The notes beneath the pieces are model-generated. The model saw only the letters and a list, made by a program, of their open reading frames with translations. It had not been told where the DNA came from and did no database searches. From Pseudomonadota bacterium (GTDB lineage: Bacteria > Myxococcota_A > Polyangia > GCA-2747355), in contig JADJTL010000006.1 of NCBI GenBank assembly GCA_016711215.1, positions 113,271 to 177,270 on the forward strand: DNA of 64,000 nt, written 5' to 3'. Made by a program: the position numbers and the translations under genes. Shown here piece after piece: positions 53,909-64,000 of this stretch; the stretch's first letter is position 1, and the number at the start of each line of letters is the position of its first letter.

Positions 53909-54425
53909 TTGCTCTCCTCGATCGGTGCGACCACCGGCTCCAGCAGAGGTTCGGGCCCGAGCTCGGGCTCCGGGGCAAGGACGGGCTCCACGACGACGGG
54001 CACCGGTTCGAGCGCCGCCTCCACGGTCGGCCGTTCGATCTTCATGCCGGTGGGGAACCAGCGATCCCGCGTGGCCTTCGCCACCGGCCGCGCAAGCGTC
54101 TGGTCTGCCCGGCCCAGCGAATCGAGCAACGCCGGGATGACCTTGTCGGTCTTCACGAGCTCGGCGTGGAGCTCATCGACCAGCAGCCGGTGCAGATGCC
54201 CGAACGCGCCCGGCGCCGGGTACTCGGGCTCATCATCCGGCGACCGGATGAGGAACTCCGTCGACGCGCACGTGGGGCACGCGGGCAACGGAATCGTGCG
54301 CGGGTCGGTCTGGGCCTCGTGGGCGACGCCCACCTTCAGCACCCCCATCGCGATGCGGTTCTCGGCGCTGCACTTGCCGCAGCGCTGGACGACCTCGGTG
54401 CTGGTTACTTCGTAGATGGCCATGG
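53905..54425 (-). CDS. Zinc-ribbon protein of the tail cluster
   Basis: 173 residues from ATG at 54425. Two CxxC pairs, VQRCGKCSAENRIA and LPACPTCASTEFLI, form a treble-clef or ribbon. Next a helical part (LHRLLVDELHAELVKTDKV) and a low-complexity C-terminus of Glu-Pro-Val repeats (VPVVVEPVLAPEPELGPEPL). It may be a structural or assembly factor; no named family is claimed. It lies five bases after the fibre gene. Confidence 0.65.
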
Positions 54426-54430
54426 GAACC

Positions 54431-56335
<1,905 letters not shown>

Positions 56336-56437
56336 CGGCTGCCCTCGGAGATGAGCCTCCACGAGGGCAAAGCCGGCCCCGACCTGAACGGGGACAGTGT
56401 CAGGGCGGCGCCAGGTCGAGCACGGCCCGGGCCGACG

Positions 56438-58372
56438 TCAGGCCGCGGGGCGGCCCTCGCGTGCCACTGGCACGGGCAACGCTTCGGTCACCAGTTTCCC
56501 GGTCTCACGCGCCGCCGGGCGAGGCAGGAGGCGGGTCGAGTTGAGGATAAAGGCCAGCTCAGACGACACGTGGATGAAGGCGGCGAGGAGCGGGTTGAGC
56601 AGTCCGAACGCAGCAAGCCCGACGCCGACTCCGTCGACGACCAGGGTGCCGACGAAGTTCTGCAGAATGATGCGACGACACGAGCGAGCGATGCGCAGCG
56701 TCTCCACGAGCTTCAGGAGATCGTTGCCCAGCAGCAGCACGTCCGCGCTCTCTCTCGCCACGTCGGTGCCCGAGCCCATCGCCACACCAACGTCTGCCTG
56801 GGTCAGGGCGGGCGCGTCGTTCACGCCGTCGCCGACCATGACGACCTGGCGGCCGGCGGCCATCAGCACCTTCACGCGCTCCAGCTTCTGCTCGGGCAGT
56901 AACCCGGCGCCAACCTCGTCGACACCAAGCTGTTCGCCAATGGCCTCGGCGATAGCCGCGCTGTCGCCGGTCAGGAGCACGGTCCGCAGGCCGAGGGCGC
57001 GGAGTTGCGCAACCGCCGCGACGGCTTCCGGCCGCAGCACGTCGGCGATGTGGATGGCTCCGAGCAGCGTCCCGGCTCGTGCGACCAGCACCTCGGTCAG
57101 CGCGGCGGGTGCCGGTGGACAGGTGTCGAGAGCCACCTGCTGTTGTTCGAGCAGCGCTCGTTTTCCGACGACGATCTGTGTGCCGCCGTGAGCACACACG
57201 ATCCCCATGCCCGGCGTGTACGAGAAGTGCTCCGGCTCTGGAGGGGCGCTCGCCAGACGCGTGAGGACCGCTCGCGCGAGCGGATGCTCTGATCGCTTCT
57301 CGGCGATGCCCGCAGCCTCCAGCAAATCGTGCTCGTCGACGCCGGGCATCGGCTTGATCGCGACGACCTCCGGGACGCCAAGCGTCAGCGTGCCGGTCTT
57401 GTCCAGCACCACGGTGTCGACGTGCCCCAACCGTTCCAAGTACAGCCCGCCCTTCACGATCGATCCCAGTCGTGCGGCGCGACCGATCGCGCCCAGGATG
57501 GCGAGTGGGGTTCCGGCGGCGATCCCGCACGCGCCCGCGACAATGACCACGGAGATCGTCGAGCGCGCGTCGCGGGTGACGAGGAACGTAAGCCCGGCGC
57601 ACGCGAGCGCGAAGTAGACCAGATACCCGGCGAGCCGATCAGCAGTCTTCTGGATCGGTGCGCGCGCGTGCTCGGCGCGCTCGACGGCCTCGATGATCTG
57701 TCCGAACGCCGTGTCGCGCCCGATTCCTGACGTCCGGATCTCGAGGACACCGGACTGATTGATCGTGCCTGCGAACACCCGAGCGCCTGGGACCTTTTCT
57801 ACGGGCAGCGACTCGCCCGTGATCGTCGCCTGGTCGACGAAGCTGTGGCCGCCCACCACCTCGCCGTCGACAGGAAGACGCGCACCGGGTTTCACGACGA
57901 CGACGTCGCCGGGATGGATCTCGGCGATCCCGACCTCGTGCTCGCTGCTTCCCTGGCGCACGGTCGCGGTTCGCGGCAGCAGGTCAGTCAGCTGCTTGAT
58001 GGCCCTCCGTCCGCGCCCGACGGTCTGGTGCTCCAGCACCTCGGCAACGAGCACGAAGAGGACGATCACGGCGGCGGTGAAGCTCTCGCCGATCGCGAGC
58101 GCGGCACCGATGGCGATCGTCATGGACAGCTCCATCGTCATCCGCCGCTTGAGCACCGCCCCGATCGCCTCCTTCCAGATCGGGAAACCGCCCACGACGG
58201 TTGCCACCAGCGAGATCAACTCGACACGGGCCACGGGGCGCCACGGGAGAAACCAGCTCGCCAGTACCGCGAGCGCCACCAGGCCGATGCGGATCAGCTC
58301 TGCGGCGTCGAGGTGGTGCTCGTGCTCGTCGCCGGGCTGTTCCTTGGGTGCGCCCATCGCCTCCTCAGTCAT
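56438..58372 (-). CDS. Heavy-metal P-type ATPase with an unusual membrane motif
   Basis: 644 residues from ATG at 58372, overlapping the regulator's stop (ATGA). N-terminal His patch EQPGDEHEHHLDAAE. TGES actuator loop (QATITGESLPVEKVPG), phosphorylation site VVLDKTGTLTLGVPEV, nucleotide-binding EKRSEHPLARAVLTRL, and hinge VMVGDGVNDAPALTQADVGV are all intact. In the metal-translocating helix the usual CPx is replaced by VAGACGIAAGTPLAILG, so a Cys is kept but without Pro next to it. No soluble CxxC domain. With an RcnR-like regulator, nickel or cobalt efflux is the best guess. Confidence 0.9.
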   Translation of the reverse strand: MTEEAMGAPKEQPGDEHEHHLDAAELIRIGLVALAVLASWFLPWRPVARVELISLVATVVGGFPIWKEAIGAVLKRRMTMELSMTIAIGAALAIGESFTAAVIVLFVLVAEVLEHQTVGRGRRAIKQLTDLLPRTATVRQGSSEHEVGIAEIHPGDVVVVKPGARLPVDGEVVGGHSFVDQATITGESLPVEKVPGARVFAGTINQSGVLEIRTSGIGRDTAFGQIIEAVERAEHARAPIQKTADRLAGYLVYFALACAGLTFLVTRDARSTISVVIVAGACGIAAGTPLAILGAIGRAARLGSIVKGGLYLERLGHVDTVVLDKTGTLTLGVPEVVAIKPMPGVDEHDLLEAAGIAEKRSEHPLARAVLTRLASAPPEPEHFSYTPGMGIVCAHGGTQIVVGKRALLEQQQVALDTCPPAPAALTEVLVARAGTLLGAIHIADVLRPEAVAAVAQLRALGLRTVLLTGDSAAIAEAIGEQLGVDEVGAGLLPEQKLERVKVLMAAGRQVVMVGDGVNDAPALTQADVGVAMGSGTDVARESADVLLLGNDLLKLVETLRIARSCRRIILQNFVGTLVVDGVGVGLAAFGLLNPLLAAFIHVSSELAFILNSTRLLPRPAARETGKLVTEALPVPVAREGRPAA

Positions 58373-58647
58373 CGGAGATACGTCCGCAGGACTTCGATCA
58401 GCTCGGCAGCCGCCTGGGCGCGCTTCGACTCAGGCCGCTGCGCCGGATCGACGACGTGGAAACGGATGTGGCCTTCGAGGATCTCGATCATCAGCCCGTT
58501 GAGCGCGCCACGGCAGGCCGCGAGCGTCATCAGGACTCGCGAGCAGTCGTCGTTTTCAGTGATCGCCGCCTCGACCGCGTTCAGCTGCCCGCGGATCTTC
58601 TTCACGCGGGCGAGCAACTTCTCCCGGTCTCGCTGGAGATGGGCCAT
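58369..58647 (-). CDS. CsoR/RcnR-family metal-sensing repressor
   Basis: 92 residues from ATG at 58647. MAHLQRDREKLLARVKKIRG, DDCSRVLMTLAACRGALNGL, EILEGHIRFHVV: His3, Cys35, His60 and His64 are all present, the RcnR/FrmR-type ligand set used for Ni/Co (or formaldehyde) sensing; CsoR copper ligands differ. It overlaps the ATPase by four bases and has its own operator upstream, so metal binding should relieve repression of the pair. Confidence 0.92.
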   Translation of the reverse strand: MAHLQRDREKLLARVKKIRGQLNAVEAAITENDDCSRVLMTLAACRGALNGLMIEILEGHIRFHVVDPAQRPESKRAQAAAELIEVLRTYLR

Positions 58648-58657
58648 GCGCCTCTAT

Positions 58658-58675
58658 ACCATAGGGGGGTATGGT
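58658..58675. promoter_or_regulatory. RcnR-type operator with G-tract
   Basis: ACCATA-GGGGGG-TATGGT, an inverted repeat around six G, starting 11 bases upstream of the regulator ATG. RcnR/CsoR-family operators are characterised by such A/T-flanked G/C tracts. Confidence 0.8.
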
Positions 58676-58777
58676 TGCCCAGTGAGACAGCGTGCCTACT
58701 CGGTCGGCGACGCCACCCATCCGGCCGTTGCCGAACCCGCTCTCCTGGGGCTTCTCCCGGGAGGCGGCTTGCAACTT

Positions 58778-60114
58778 TCAGTGTAGGTCGCTCGTCTCCC
58801 CGAGCTCGCTCACCCCCAGCTCCCAGTGCTCGAACGTGGGCGGCGGTCCGGGCTCGATGAGGTCCACGAAGTGGGTGTGGGCCGGTCGCATGTAGTCGAC
58901 GATCGCCCGGAGCTGCTGGCGTTCGGTGTCGGCGAGCGGGAGCCCCACCGTGACGTCGAAGGCGTACCGGGCGAAGCGGTCCGACGGCCCCAGCTCCCAG
59001 TCGACGCCCAGCTCCGACTCGCCGAGCACGAGGGTCGTGCCCGTGAACGGCGTGATGGCCTCGACGTCGATGCCGAGGAAGAAGCGGATCGCATTTCGGA
59101 TGCCGCCCGCGGTTCCCTTCTGCCGGTACATCTCGACGAGCACCGAGGCCAGACGGCGCTTGCCGAGGGCATCGATGTCGAAAGGGAACGGGTTTCCGAG
59201 GTCGGCGAGGATGGCATCGAGAAATGGTTCGGGGGCGCGCTCGAGATCGAAGAGATCCGGGAACCGATCCGCCTCCGCGAGCAGGAGATCGAGTGTCTCC
59301 TGCAGGCAGGCGATGAAGCGTCGCAAGTCTCCGGTCGCATCGGTGCGGCGGTTGTGTTTCGCAGCATCGACCACAGGTCGAACCGCCTCCCCTGCGGACG
59401 CGCTGGCCGAAAGCCGACGAACACGGCCTGATCGAAGGGCGGCTCGACGGGGTTGCCTTGGACGTCCGTGACCAAGGCCGCGATCACGCGGTAGCGGACG
59501 TCCGGGGTCATCTCGGTGTCGAGGTCGACCCGCACCACGCTTCCGAGGGACTCGGCACCGATGACGGTGATCGGCACCGCCGGGAAGTCGAGCGGCTCGA
59601 AGGTGAACGCTGCTGCGCCGGAAGCGACCACGGCCTCATCAAACCCGACCTGCACGATCTTCTGGGCGGTCGCTTGGGCCGCGACCACCCGCGGAGCGGT
59701 TCGGTCCTCGATCGCGAACGAGTAGACCTCGTCGAGATCCGCCGCGCCGCCCACCAGGGTCGACACCACGCGCACGTTGACGACCGCCTGGCTGGCGAAG
59801 GGCGTCGCCCGGTCGAGCACGAGGCGCAGCGTGTCGGCGGTCTCCGCGACGGAGGCGCGCGGACCATCGAAGCCGGGACGCACCTCGGGAACCAAGCTGC
59901 CGTCGAACGCGAGCACTCCCCCGATGAAGACGCGCGTCGCCGCCCGATCGACTCCATCCAGTCCGGTATCGACAAGCTCGAGCCCGACCGTGCTGTCGAT
60001 TGGCACGCCGGTTTCGCCGGGACACGGGTCGCGGTTGATGAGCGCGAGCGGGCTCGGCGCCACCACCGCGGCGACGTTGTCGACGACGAGCCCGGGCAGC
60101 TCGAGGATCGGCAT
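58778..60114 (-). CDS. Ig-like/tail protein I-like fusion (one frameshift)
   Basis: ATG at 60114. The first ~240 residues are beta-rich with a bacterial Ig-like arrangement (NRDPCPGETGVPIDSTVGLE, TRVFIGGVLAFDGSL, VFVGFRPARPQGRRFDLWSM). Near 59,362 the frame shifts. The other frame gives KHNRRTDATGDLRRFIACLQ, ADRFPDLFDLERAPEPFLDA, EMYRQKGTAGGIRNAIRFFL and PSDRFARYAFDVTVGLPLAD, which is the pattern of phage tail protein I (TIGR02242-type), ending at 58778. The reading FDLWSML joined to KHNRR is natural, so I treat it as one ~445-residue gene. It would connect the baseplate to the fibre. Confidence 0.65.
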
Positions 60115-60510
60115 CTACACCCCCACGAGCTCGAGTCGGACACCGATCTGGTGCAGACCCGAGAGCTTCGAGACGTTCGCGGCGAGGTCCGTGAACGTCC
60201 GCGTGCGGCCGGGCTTCGCCGTGAACGTCGCGAGCTTCGCTCCGTCGACGATGATGGAGGCCTCCCAGGCGAGCGTGACCGGGAGGCCCGCGGGCACTCG
60301 CAACGCCAAGTGCGCGCGCACGAAGTCGACTCCGGTAAGGTCCGTGTCCTGAACGACGTCTGCGCGGTCGCCCTCCGTGAGTTCGAAGAGGCGAGCTGCT
60401 TCGTCCTCGCCCAGCACGAACGCCCAGTCGCCGCCTCCCGGTGGGACGGTCACGGGTTTCAGGCGCCCCTGGCCGAGCCCGAGGCGACTCGTGAAGGCGT
60501 CAAGCTCCAT
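60115..60510 (-). CDS. Tail-cluster protein of unknown function
   Basis: 131 residues from ATG at 60510, overlapping the end of the previous gene by one base. MELDAFTSRLGLGQGRLKPV, DWAFVLGEDEAARLFELTEG, FVRAHLALRVPAGLPVTLAW, KPGRTRTFTDLAANVSKLSG. Mainly beta; no family recognised. Its stop directly abuts the next gene's region. Confidence 0.55.
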   Translation of the reverse strand: MELDAFTSRLGLGQGRLKPVTVPPGGGDWAFVLGEDEAARLFELTEGDRADVVQDTDLTGVDFVRAHLALRVPAGLPVTLAWEASIIVDGAKLATFTAKPGRTRTFTDLAANVSKLSGLHQIGVRLELVGV

Positions 60511-61205
60511 CAGGTCTGCCTCAGTAGCTCGACGTGATCGAAGAAGGAGCGGCGCGTGGCGTCCTTCACCATCACGCCGAAGCCACCGCGCCCGGAGGTC
60601 AGCGGCTGACTGCCGGAGTTGATGCCGGTGTTGTCGTCGATAAACTCGGCCATGCCGGCCACGGGCTGCCAGTTCGGCGGCGTGCCGAGCGGCTGCGCGA
60701 CGAGGTCGTTCCTCAAGACCTTGAGCACGACGTCGCCGTTCAGGTTCACGATGACGTCGAGGCGCAGATGGAGCCACGTGCCGATCTCGAAGCTCTCGCC
60801 GGAAGCGAGCAGCACGCCCGGCCCTTCTGCGTCGGGGATTCCGGTCGAGACCATCCCCTTGCGGATCACGATGCGGTGGGGGTCGTCGTCGGATAGCCCG
60901 AGCAGGTACGCCGTGTCGTTCACCGAGTTGCCCTGGCAGCCGAGGAAGAAGAACGGCGAGAAGCCGATCGGACCGCCGCTCGGCCCACGCTGAATGCAGC
61001 CGCGGATGGACGCGCCCTTGGCCATCGGTGCGAAGTCGACGAGGTTCGCGAAGAGAGCGACGGCACCCTGCACGGCGGCGAGCGAGTTGAAGGCGTAGAG
61101 GAAGCTGCCGCCACCGGGCGGGCGTGCGATGCCGGCCGTCACGCCGCGATCCACGGTCGCGATGTCGAGTCCGTCGTTCAGGAAGGTCCAGTCTGCCTGT
61201 GCCAT
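60510..61205 (-). CDS. Tail-cluster protein, probable jelly-roll (lectin-like) fold
   Basis: 231 residues from ATG at 61205. WTFLNDGLDIATVDRGVTAG, GGSFLYAFNSLAAVQGAVAL, EIGTWLHLRLDVIVNLNGDV, VLKVLRNDLVAQPLG. The GTWxHLRLDVIVNxxGDVVLKV pattern is what concanavalin-like sandwich domains show; assignment is from pattern only. Ten bases upstream lies the repeat protein. Confidence 0.55.
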   Translation of the reverse strand: MAQADWTFLNDGLDIATVDRGVTAGIARPPGGGSFLYAFNSLAAVQGAVALFANLVDFAPMAKGASIRGCIQRGPSGGPIGFSPFFFLGCQGNSVNDTAYLLGLSDDDPHRIVIRKGMVSTGIPDAEGPGVLLASGESFEIGTWLHLRLDVIVNLNGDVVLKVLRNDLVAQPLGTPPNWQPVAGMAEFIDDNTGINSGSQPLTSGRGGFGVMVKDATRRSFFDHVELLRQT

Positions 61206-61215
61206 GCGTGTCTCC

Positions 61216-61755
61216 TCAGATGGTCGTTGCCGCAGTCCAGCCGTTCTCGAAGTCCTCGCGGCTCTGCGCTCCGGCGTCGAACATCGCCGGGGCCGAGGTG
61301 ACAGCAGCCCACGTGAACGCGAAGGACTCGTTCGAGCGCCACTGGTCCTCGAAGTCCTCGCGCGGCTCACCGTCGAAGATGCCGGTCACCGCGGTGACCG
61401 AAGCCCACGAGGTCACGTAGGCGTCGTTGGCCCAGCCGGCCTCGAGGTCCTCGACCGCGCCGCCGCCGAACGGGCAGACGGCGACCTGCCCACTCGGCAG
61501 CTCCGTCAGGTAGTGGTCGTTGTCCCACGCGTCTTCGAAGTCCTCGAAGCCCTCAGCGAGCGGATCGAAGAACGCGATCGCCAAGTCGCCGGCACCGAAG
61601 CTGAGCTTCAGCTCCGACCAGCGCTCGAAGTCCCAGGCACGGTGCGGGACGGGGCCGAGCCGCGACCTGGCGGCCGCGACGAAGGTCAGGGGTCAGTGGT
61701 CGGCGTCTCCTGGATTGGCGCCCGCATCCTCGAAGCTCGAGTTCAGGAGAGGCAT
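61216..61755 (-). CDS. Short-repeat tail-cluster protein (in-frame TGA)
   Basis: ATG at 61755 overlaps the baseplate J stop (TGATG). One frame of 180 codons contains a TGA at about 61,695 (DADH-stop-PLTFVAAA) where Trp would fit; downstream ATG 61584 starts the uninterrupted part. The protein has at least four copies of a short motif: EDFEDAWDNDHYLTEL, EDLEAGWANDAYVTSW, EDFEDQWRSNESFAF, EDFENGWTAAT. Such acidic/aromatic repeats suggest a structural role. No family recognised. Confidence 0.55.
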
Positions 61756-63259
61756 CAGAGAATGCCTCCGGTGTCGCCGCTCACGAGCGTGACGGTGCCG
61801 AGCACGGGGAACTCGCGGATCGCCAAGCGCACGTCGGCGGGCAGTCGGTTGAGCTTGAGGTCGCCGTGGAGGTCGCCGATCTTGCGCACGCCCTCCGTGT
61901 CGCGGATGACGTTGAAGATGTCCGACCAGGACACCTCGCCCACCGGGTTGCCGTCTGCGTCCTTCACGTTGAAGCCGAAGTCGACGAGCGGGTTCGGCGT
62001 GCCGTCCGATTCGCTGACGCGGAACATCGCCTGGAGGTTCTGCTTGATGCGCTCGCGGATGGTCGCTGGCGCTTGCCCTTGGCGCAGGTACACGCGCGCC
62101 TCGATGTCGATGCGCTTGTAGACGGGGCTTTGTACGGAGACCTGGAAGGTGAGCGTGGACGGGTAGACCTCGGTCACCTGCTGAAAGACGAGGTTCTTCA
62201 GCGCCGGCGTCGGCAGGCCGCCACCCTGGGGGATGACGTAGAGGACGCCGCTGTTCTCCTGGATGGTTGAGTCCTCGTTCGACGTGAGCATCAGCGCCCG
62301 CGCGACGCCCGGAACGCGGCGAGCGTTCACCTCGAAGTCCTCGCGCGTGACGCTGCGGGTGAGCGTGCGCAGGCTCTCGGGCGCGAGCAGCTTCGCGGAG
62401 GCGACGCTCTGCCGATCGGTGCCGCCGGAGGCGGGCTCGGGGTTCGTGGCGAACACCTGCACCGCCCGGCCGTGCGCGTCGCTGAAGGTGCCTTCCACGA
62501 CGACGACGCGGTCGGCGTCGACGTTGGCCGCAGCGCCGCCGCCGGTCTTGTAGGTGATCGTCACGGTGCCCGTCGGCGGCGCGCCGCTCGTGCCGCTGCC
62601 GAAACGCACCGTGGCGCGATCGCTCTGGTCGACCAGCACCAGGAAGTGCCGATCGTTCGGTCCTGAGCCGAGCAGGCTGTCCTCCTCGGTGTAGCTGCCG
62701 TTGGCGGCCGAGACGCTGACCGAGTCGTCGAGGTAGGGCGCGTGGTCGAGTGCGATGTCGAGGCTAGGGAGCCCACGCGTATCGAAGAGCTGCGTGTACG
62801 TCTTCGAGTCCTCGACGACCCCCGGAGCCTGCGTCGCGCCCACGGCGATCACCACGTCGGCGAGCAGCTGAAACGGATCGGCTCGGTCACCTCGCGCGTG
62901 CGGACGACGGTTCCGGCCGGGATACGCACGTCCGCAGCGGCTGGGCGCGCGATCGAGAAGACGACCTCGGCCGTCGCCGCGCGGGCGCCGTGCAGCCGGT
63001 AGCCCAGCATCTGGGCGAGCGCGATCACGTTCTTGCGCTGCGTGGCCGTGACGAGCCGCGACTCGCGAGCCTGGTTGTCGAGGTAGTACGTGACGACGTC
63101 GCCGACAAACGCGTAGAGCTCGATGAGGACGTTGCCGAAGCTCGCGACCGCGAAGTCGGACCAGTCCGGAAAGACGCTCCGGACGAGCGCGATCAGCCGA
63201 CCGCGCAAGGCGTCGAAGTCCTTGTCGGTCATGTCGAGGCTGGACGGCAGTAGGGCCAC
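61755..63259 (-). CDS. Baseplate J-like protein (one frameshift)
   Basis: ATG at 63259 (MALLPSSLDMTDKDFDALRG). N-terminal FPDWSDFAVASFGNVLIELY, AFVGDVVTYYLDNQARESRL, RKNVIALAQMLGYRL are typical of baseplate J. A shift near 62,872 leads to LADVVIAVGATQAPGVVED, FGSGTSGAPPTGTVTITYKT, SVTREDFEVNARRVPGVARA, and the C-terminal DVRLAIREFPVLGTVTLVSG. ~500 residues combined. A key wedge component of contractile-tail baseplates. It lies between gp25 and the repeat protein, the standard order. Confidence 0.85.
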
Positions 63260-63315
63260 GGACGGTGCTCCTCCGTTGGAGCAAAGCCCCCGCGAGCCTC
63301 ATTGGGGACAGCTCG

Positions 63316-63705
63316 TCAGCCCTCGAGCGTGAGCGCCACCTCGGCGGTTCTTCCTTGCCGCTGGCTCGCCTCGCGGAACCGCACCTTGAGCTGGAGCGTC
63401 GCCCCGTCCCGAACAGCAGTGGCCTCGGCTCGGCCTCCGGCACCCAGCGGGCTGAGCGCGTCGCGAACGTAGACCCTGGCGAGCGCGGCCAGAGCGTCGT
63501 CGTTGCGCTGGTGTCGGAGCAGGTGAAGCCCCGAGCCGAACGAGGTTCTCCACGGCAGCTCGCCGGACGACCTCGGCGTCGCGCCCTCGGTCATCAGCGC
63601 CTCGAGCACCTTGGAGGCGAGCAGCTCCGCGCCGGAGCCCGAGGCGAAGTCGCGCTTCTTGTCGCGGCGGAAGGACGTGAGAAGGCCGGTCGGTGCGTCG
63701 CTCAT
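63316..63705 (-). CDS. GPW/gp25-like baseplate wedge protein
   Basis: 129 residues from ATG at 63705 (GAGGAGAAG upstream). MSDAPTGLLTSFRRDKKRDF, LLASKVLEALMTEGATPRSS, GELPWRTSFGSGLHLLRHQR, LARVYVRDALSPLGAGG. The LxTxxGxxxxxPxFGSxLxxLxxxxN pattern and the partnership with baseplate J identify it as gp25-like, a lysozyme-fold wedge subunit. A truncated copy is at 9068. Confidence 0.8.
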   Translation of the reverse strand: MSDAPTGLLTSFRRDKKRDFASGSGAELLASKVLEALMTEGATPRSSGELPWRTSFGSGLHLLRHQRNDDALAALARVYVRDALSPLGAGGRAEATAVRDGATLQLKVRFREASQRQGRTAEVALTLEG

Positions 63706-63718
63706 GGTCGTCTTCTCC

Positions 63719-64000
63719 TCACGGCACCGGCACCGCGCTGCGCGCGGTCTGGAGCGCCTCGATGATCGCGTCGATGGGCGGAATGACGTCGTCGAGCGGG
63801 CGCCCGGCGAGTTCGAGAGGTCCGGGATCGTGGGGCCACCCACCATGCCCAGGAATAGGTTGATGAGGCCGAAGAGCTTGCCGAGCGCGGCGAGGCTCTT
63901 GCCGACGTTCGCGGCCTCCTGGGCGACGTTCGCCTGGGCGCACTGGGCGATGGCCATGAGCCCGGCGTCGTCGAGGTTCGTGGCGCGGTCGATGACGCCG
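63719..64000 (-). CDS. Tail-cluster structural protein, partial at the window edge (one frameshift)
   Basis: Reading leftwards from the edge: RATNLDDAGL, MAIAQCAQANVAQEAANVGK, LFGLINLFLGMVGGPTIPDL; a one-base loss near 63,816; then LAGRPLDDVIPPIDAIIEAL, QTARSAVPVP and stop at 63719. Paralogous to 8623-9054. It immediately precedes gp25, so it probably belongs to the tail structure. The start is outside the window. Confidence 0.6.
   Translation of the reverse strand, partial: RRHRPRHEPRRRRAHGHRPVRPGERRPGGRERRQEPRRARQALRPHQPIPGHGGWPHDPGPLELAGRPLDDVIPPIDAIIEALQTARSAVPVP

Overview
High-GC, densely packed DNA from a Gram-negative bacterium. The gene content (MG-start signal-peptide proteins, DUF6544, DoxX, TIGR01777, a TonB-free outer-membrane barrel, 12-bp tandem repeats, a tail-like cluster with long low-complexity proteins) suggests Myxococcota/Polyangia or a close relative of the old Deltaproteobacteria. 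This is inference; no rRNA or tRNA gene is present to fix it.

Layout. 1-8.6 kb is ordinary chromosome: an ECF sigma factor (cut by the window start), small membrane and secreted proteins, a decayed cytochrome c-like gene, a SRPBCC protein, remnants of an epimerase and of a CPBP protease, then a TIGR01777 epimerase / outer-membrane barrel / DCC-protein operon. At about 8.62 kb this stops abruptly and a truncated copy of two phage-tail genes follows (8.62-9.2 kb). These genes recur in inverted orientation at the far right edge (63.3-64 kb).

9.2-38.5 kb is a defence island. It holds an AbiEi/AbiEii type IV toxin-antitoxin pair; an IS; and a type I BREX operon on the minus strand, in transcription order HTH regulator, brxA, brxB, brxC, an OLD-family nuclease and a UvrD helicase (a Gabija-like pair), the N-terminal half of pglX, a Fic gene, the C-terminal half of pglX, pglZ, brxL, and finally a DUF4209 gene with a HEPN-like motif. 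Almost every junction is a 1-11 base overlap, so the whole set reads as one translationally coupled unit. Upstream lies a serine-recombinase/DUF2924 mobilisation module. Divergent from it is a short plus-strand operon: LexA-like winged helix, a 34-residue MG peptide, a 257-residue MG protein and a QueC-like PP-loop protein. This last operon looks like a reduced relative of Qat / type IV CBASS deazaguanylation modules, and its 3' end is cut by an IS3-family element.

38.5-51.2 kb holds two more IS elements, a metallophosphoesterase and a heavy-metal efflux operon (blaI, M56 peptidase, czcC, czcB, czcA) facing a CDF-like transporter, with a shared operator CTACT-N6-AGTAG. 51.2-64 kb is a second DUF2924-type cassette followed by a phage-tail-like cluster (gp25, baseplate J, Ig/tail-I protein, fibre, zinc-ribbon protein, amidase, holin-like protein). 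An RcnR-like regulator and a metal P-type ATPase sit in the middle of it.

Caution: about twenty genes in this window carry a single frameshift, and two carry a TGA where Trp is expected, although their neighbours keep perfect start/stop overlaps. Many are therefore probably sequence errors; coordinates for such genes span both frames.
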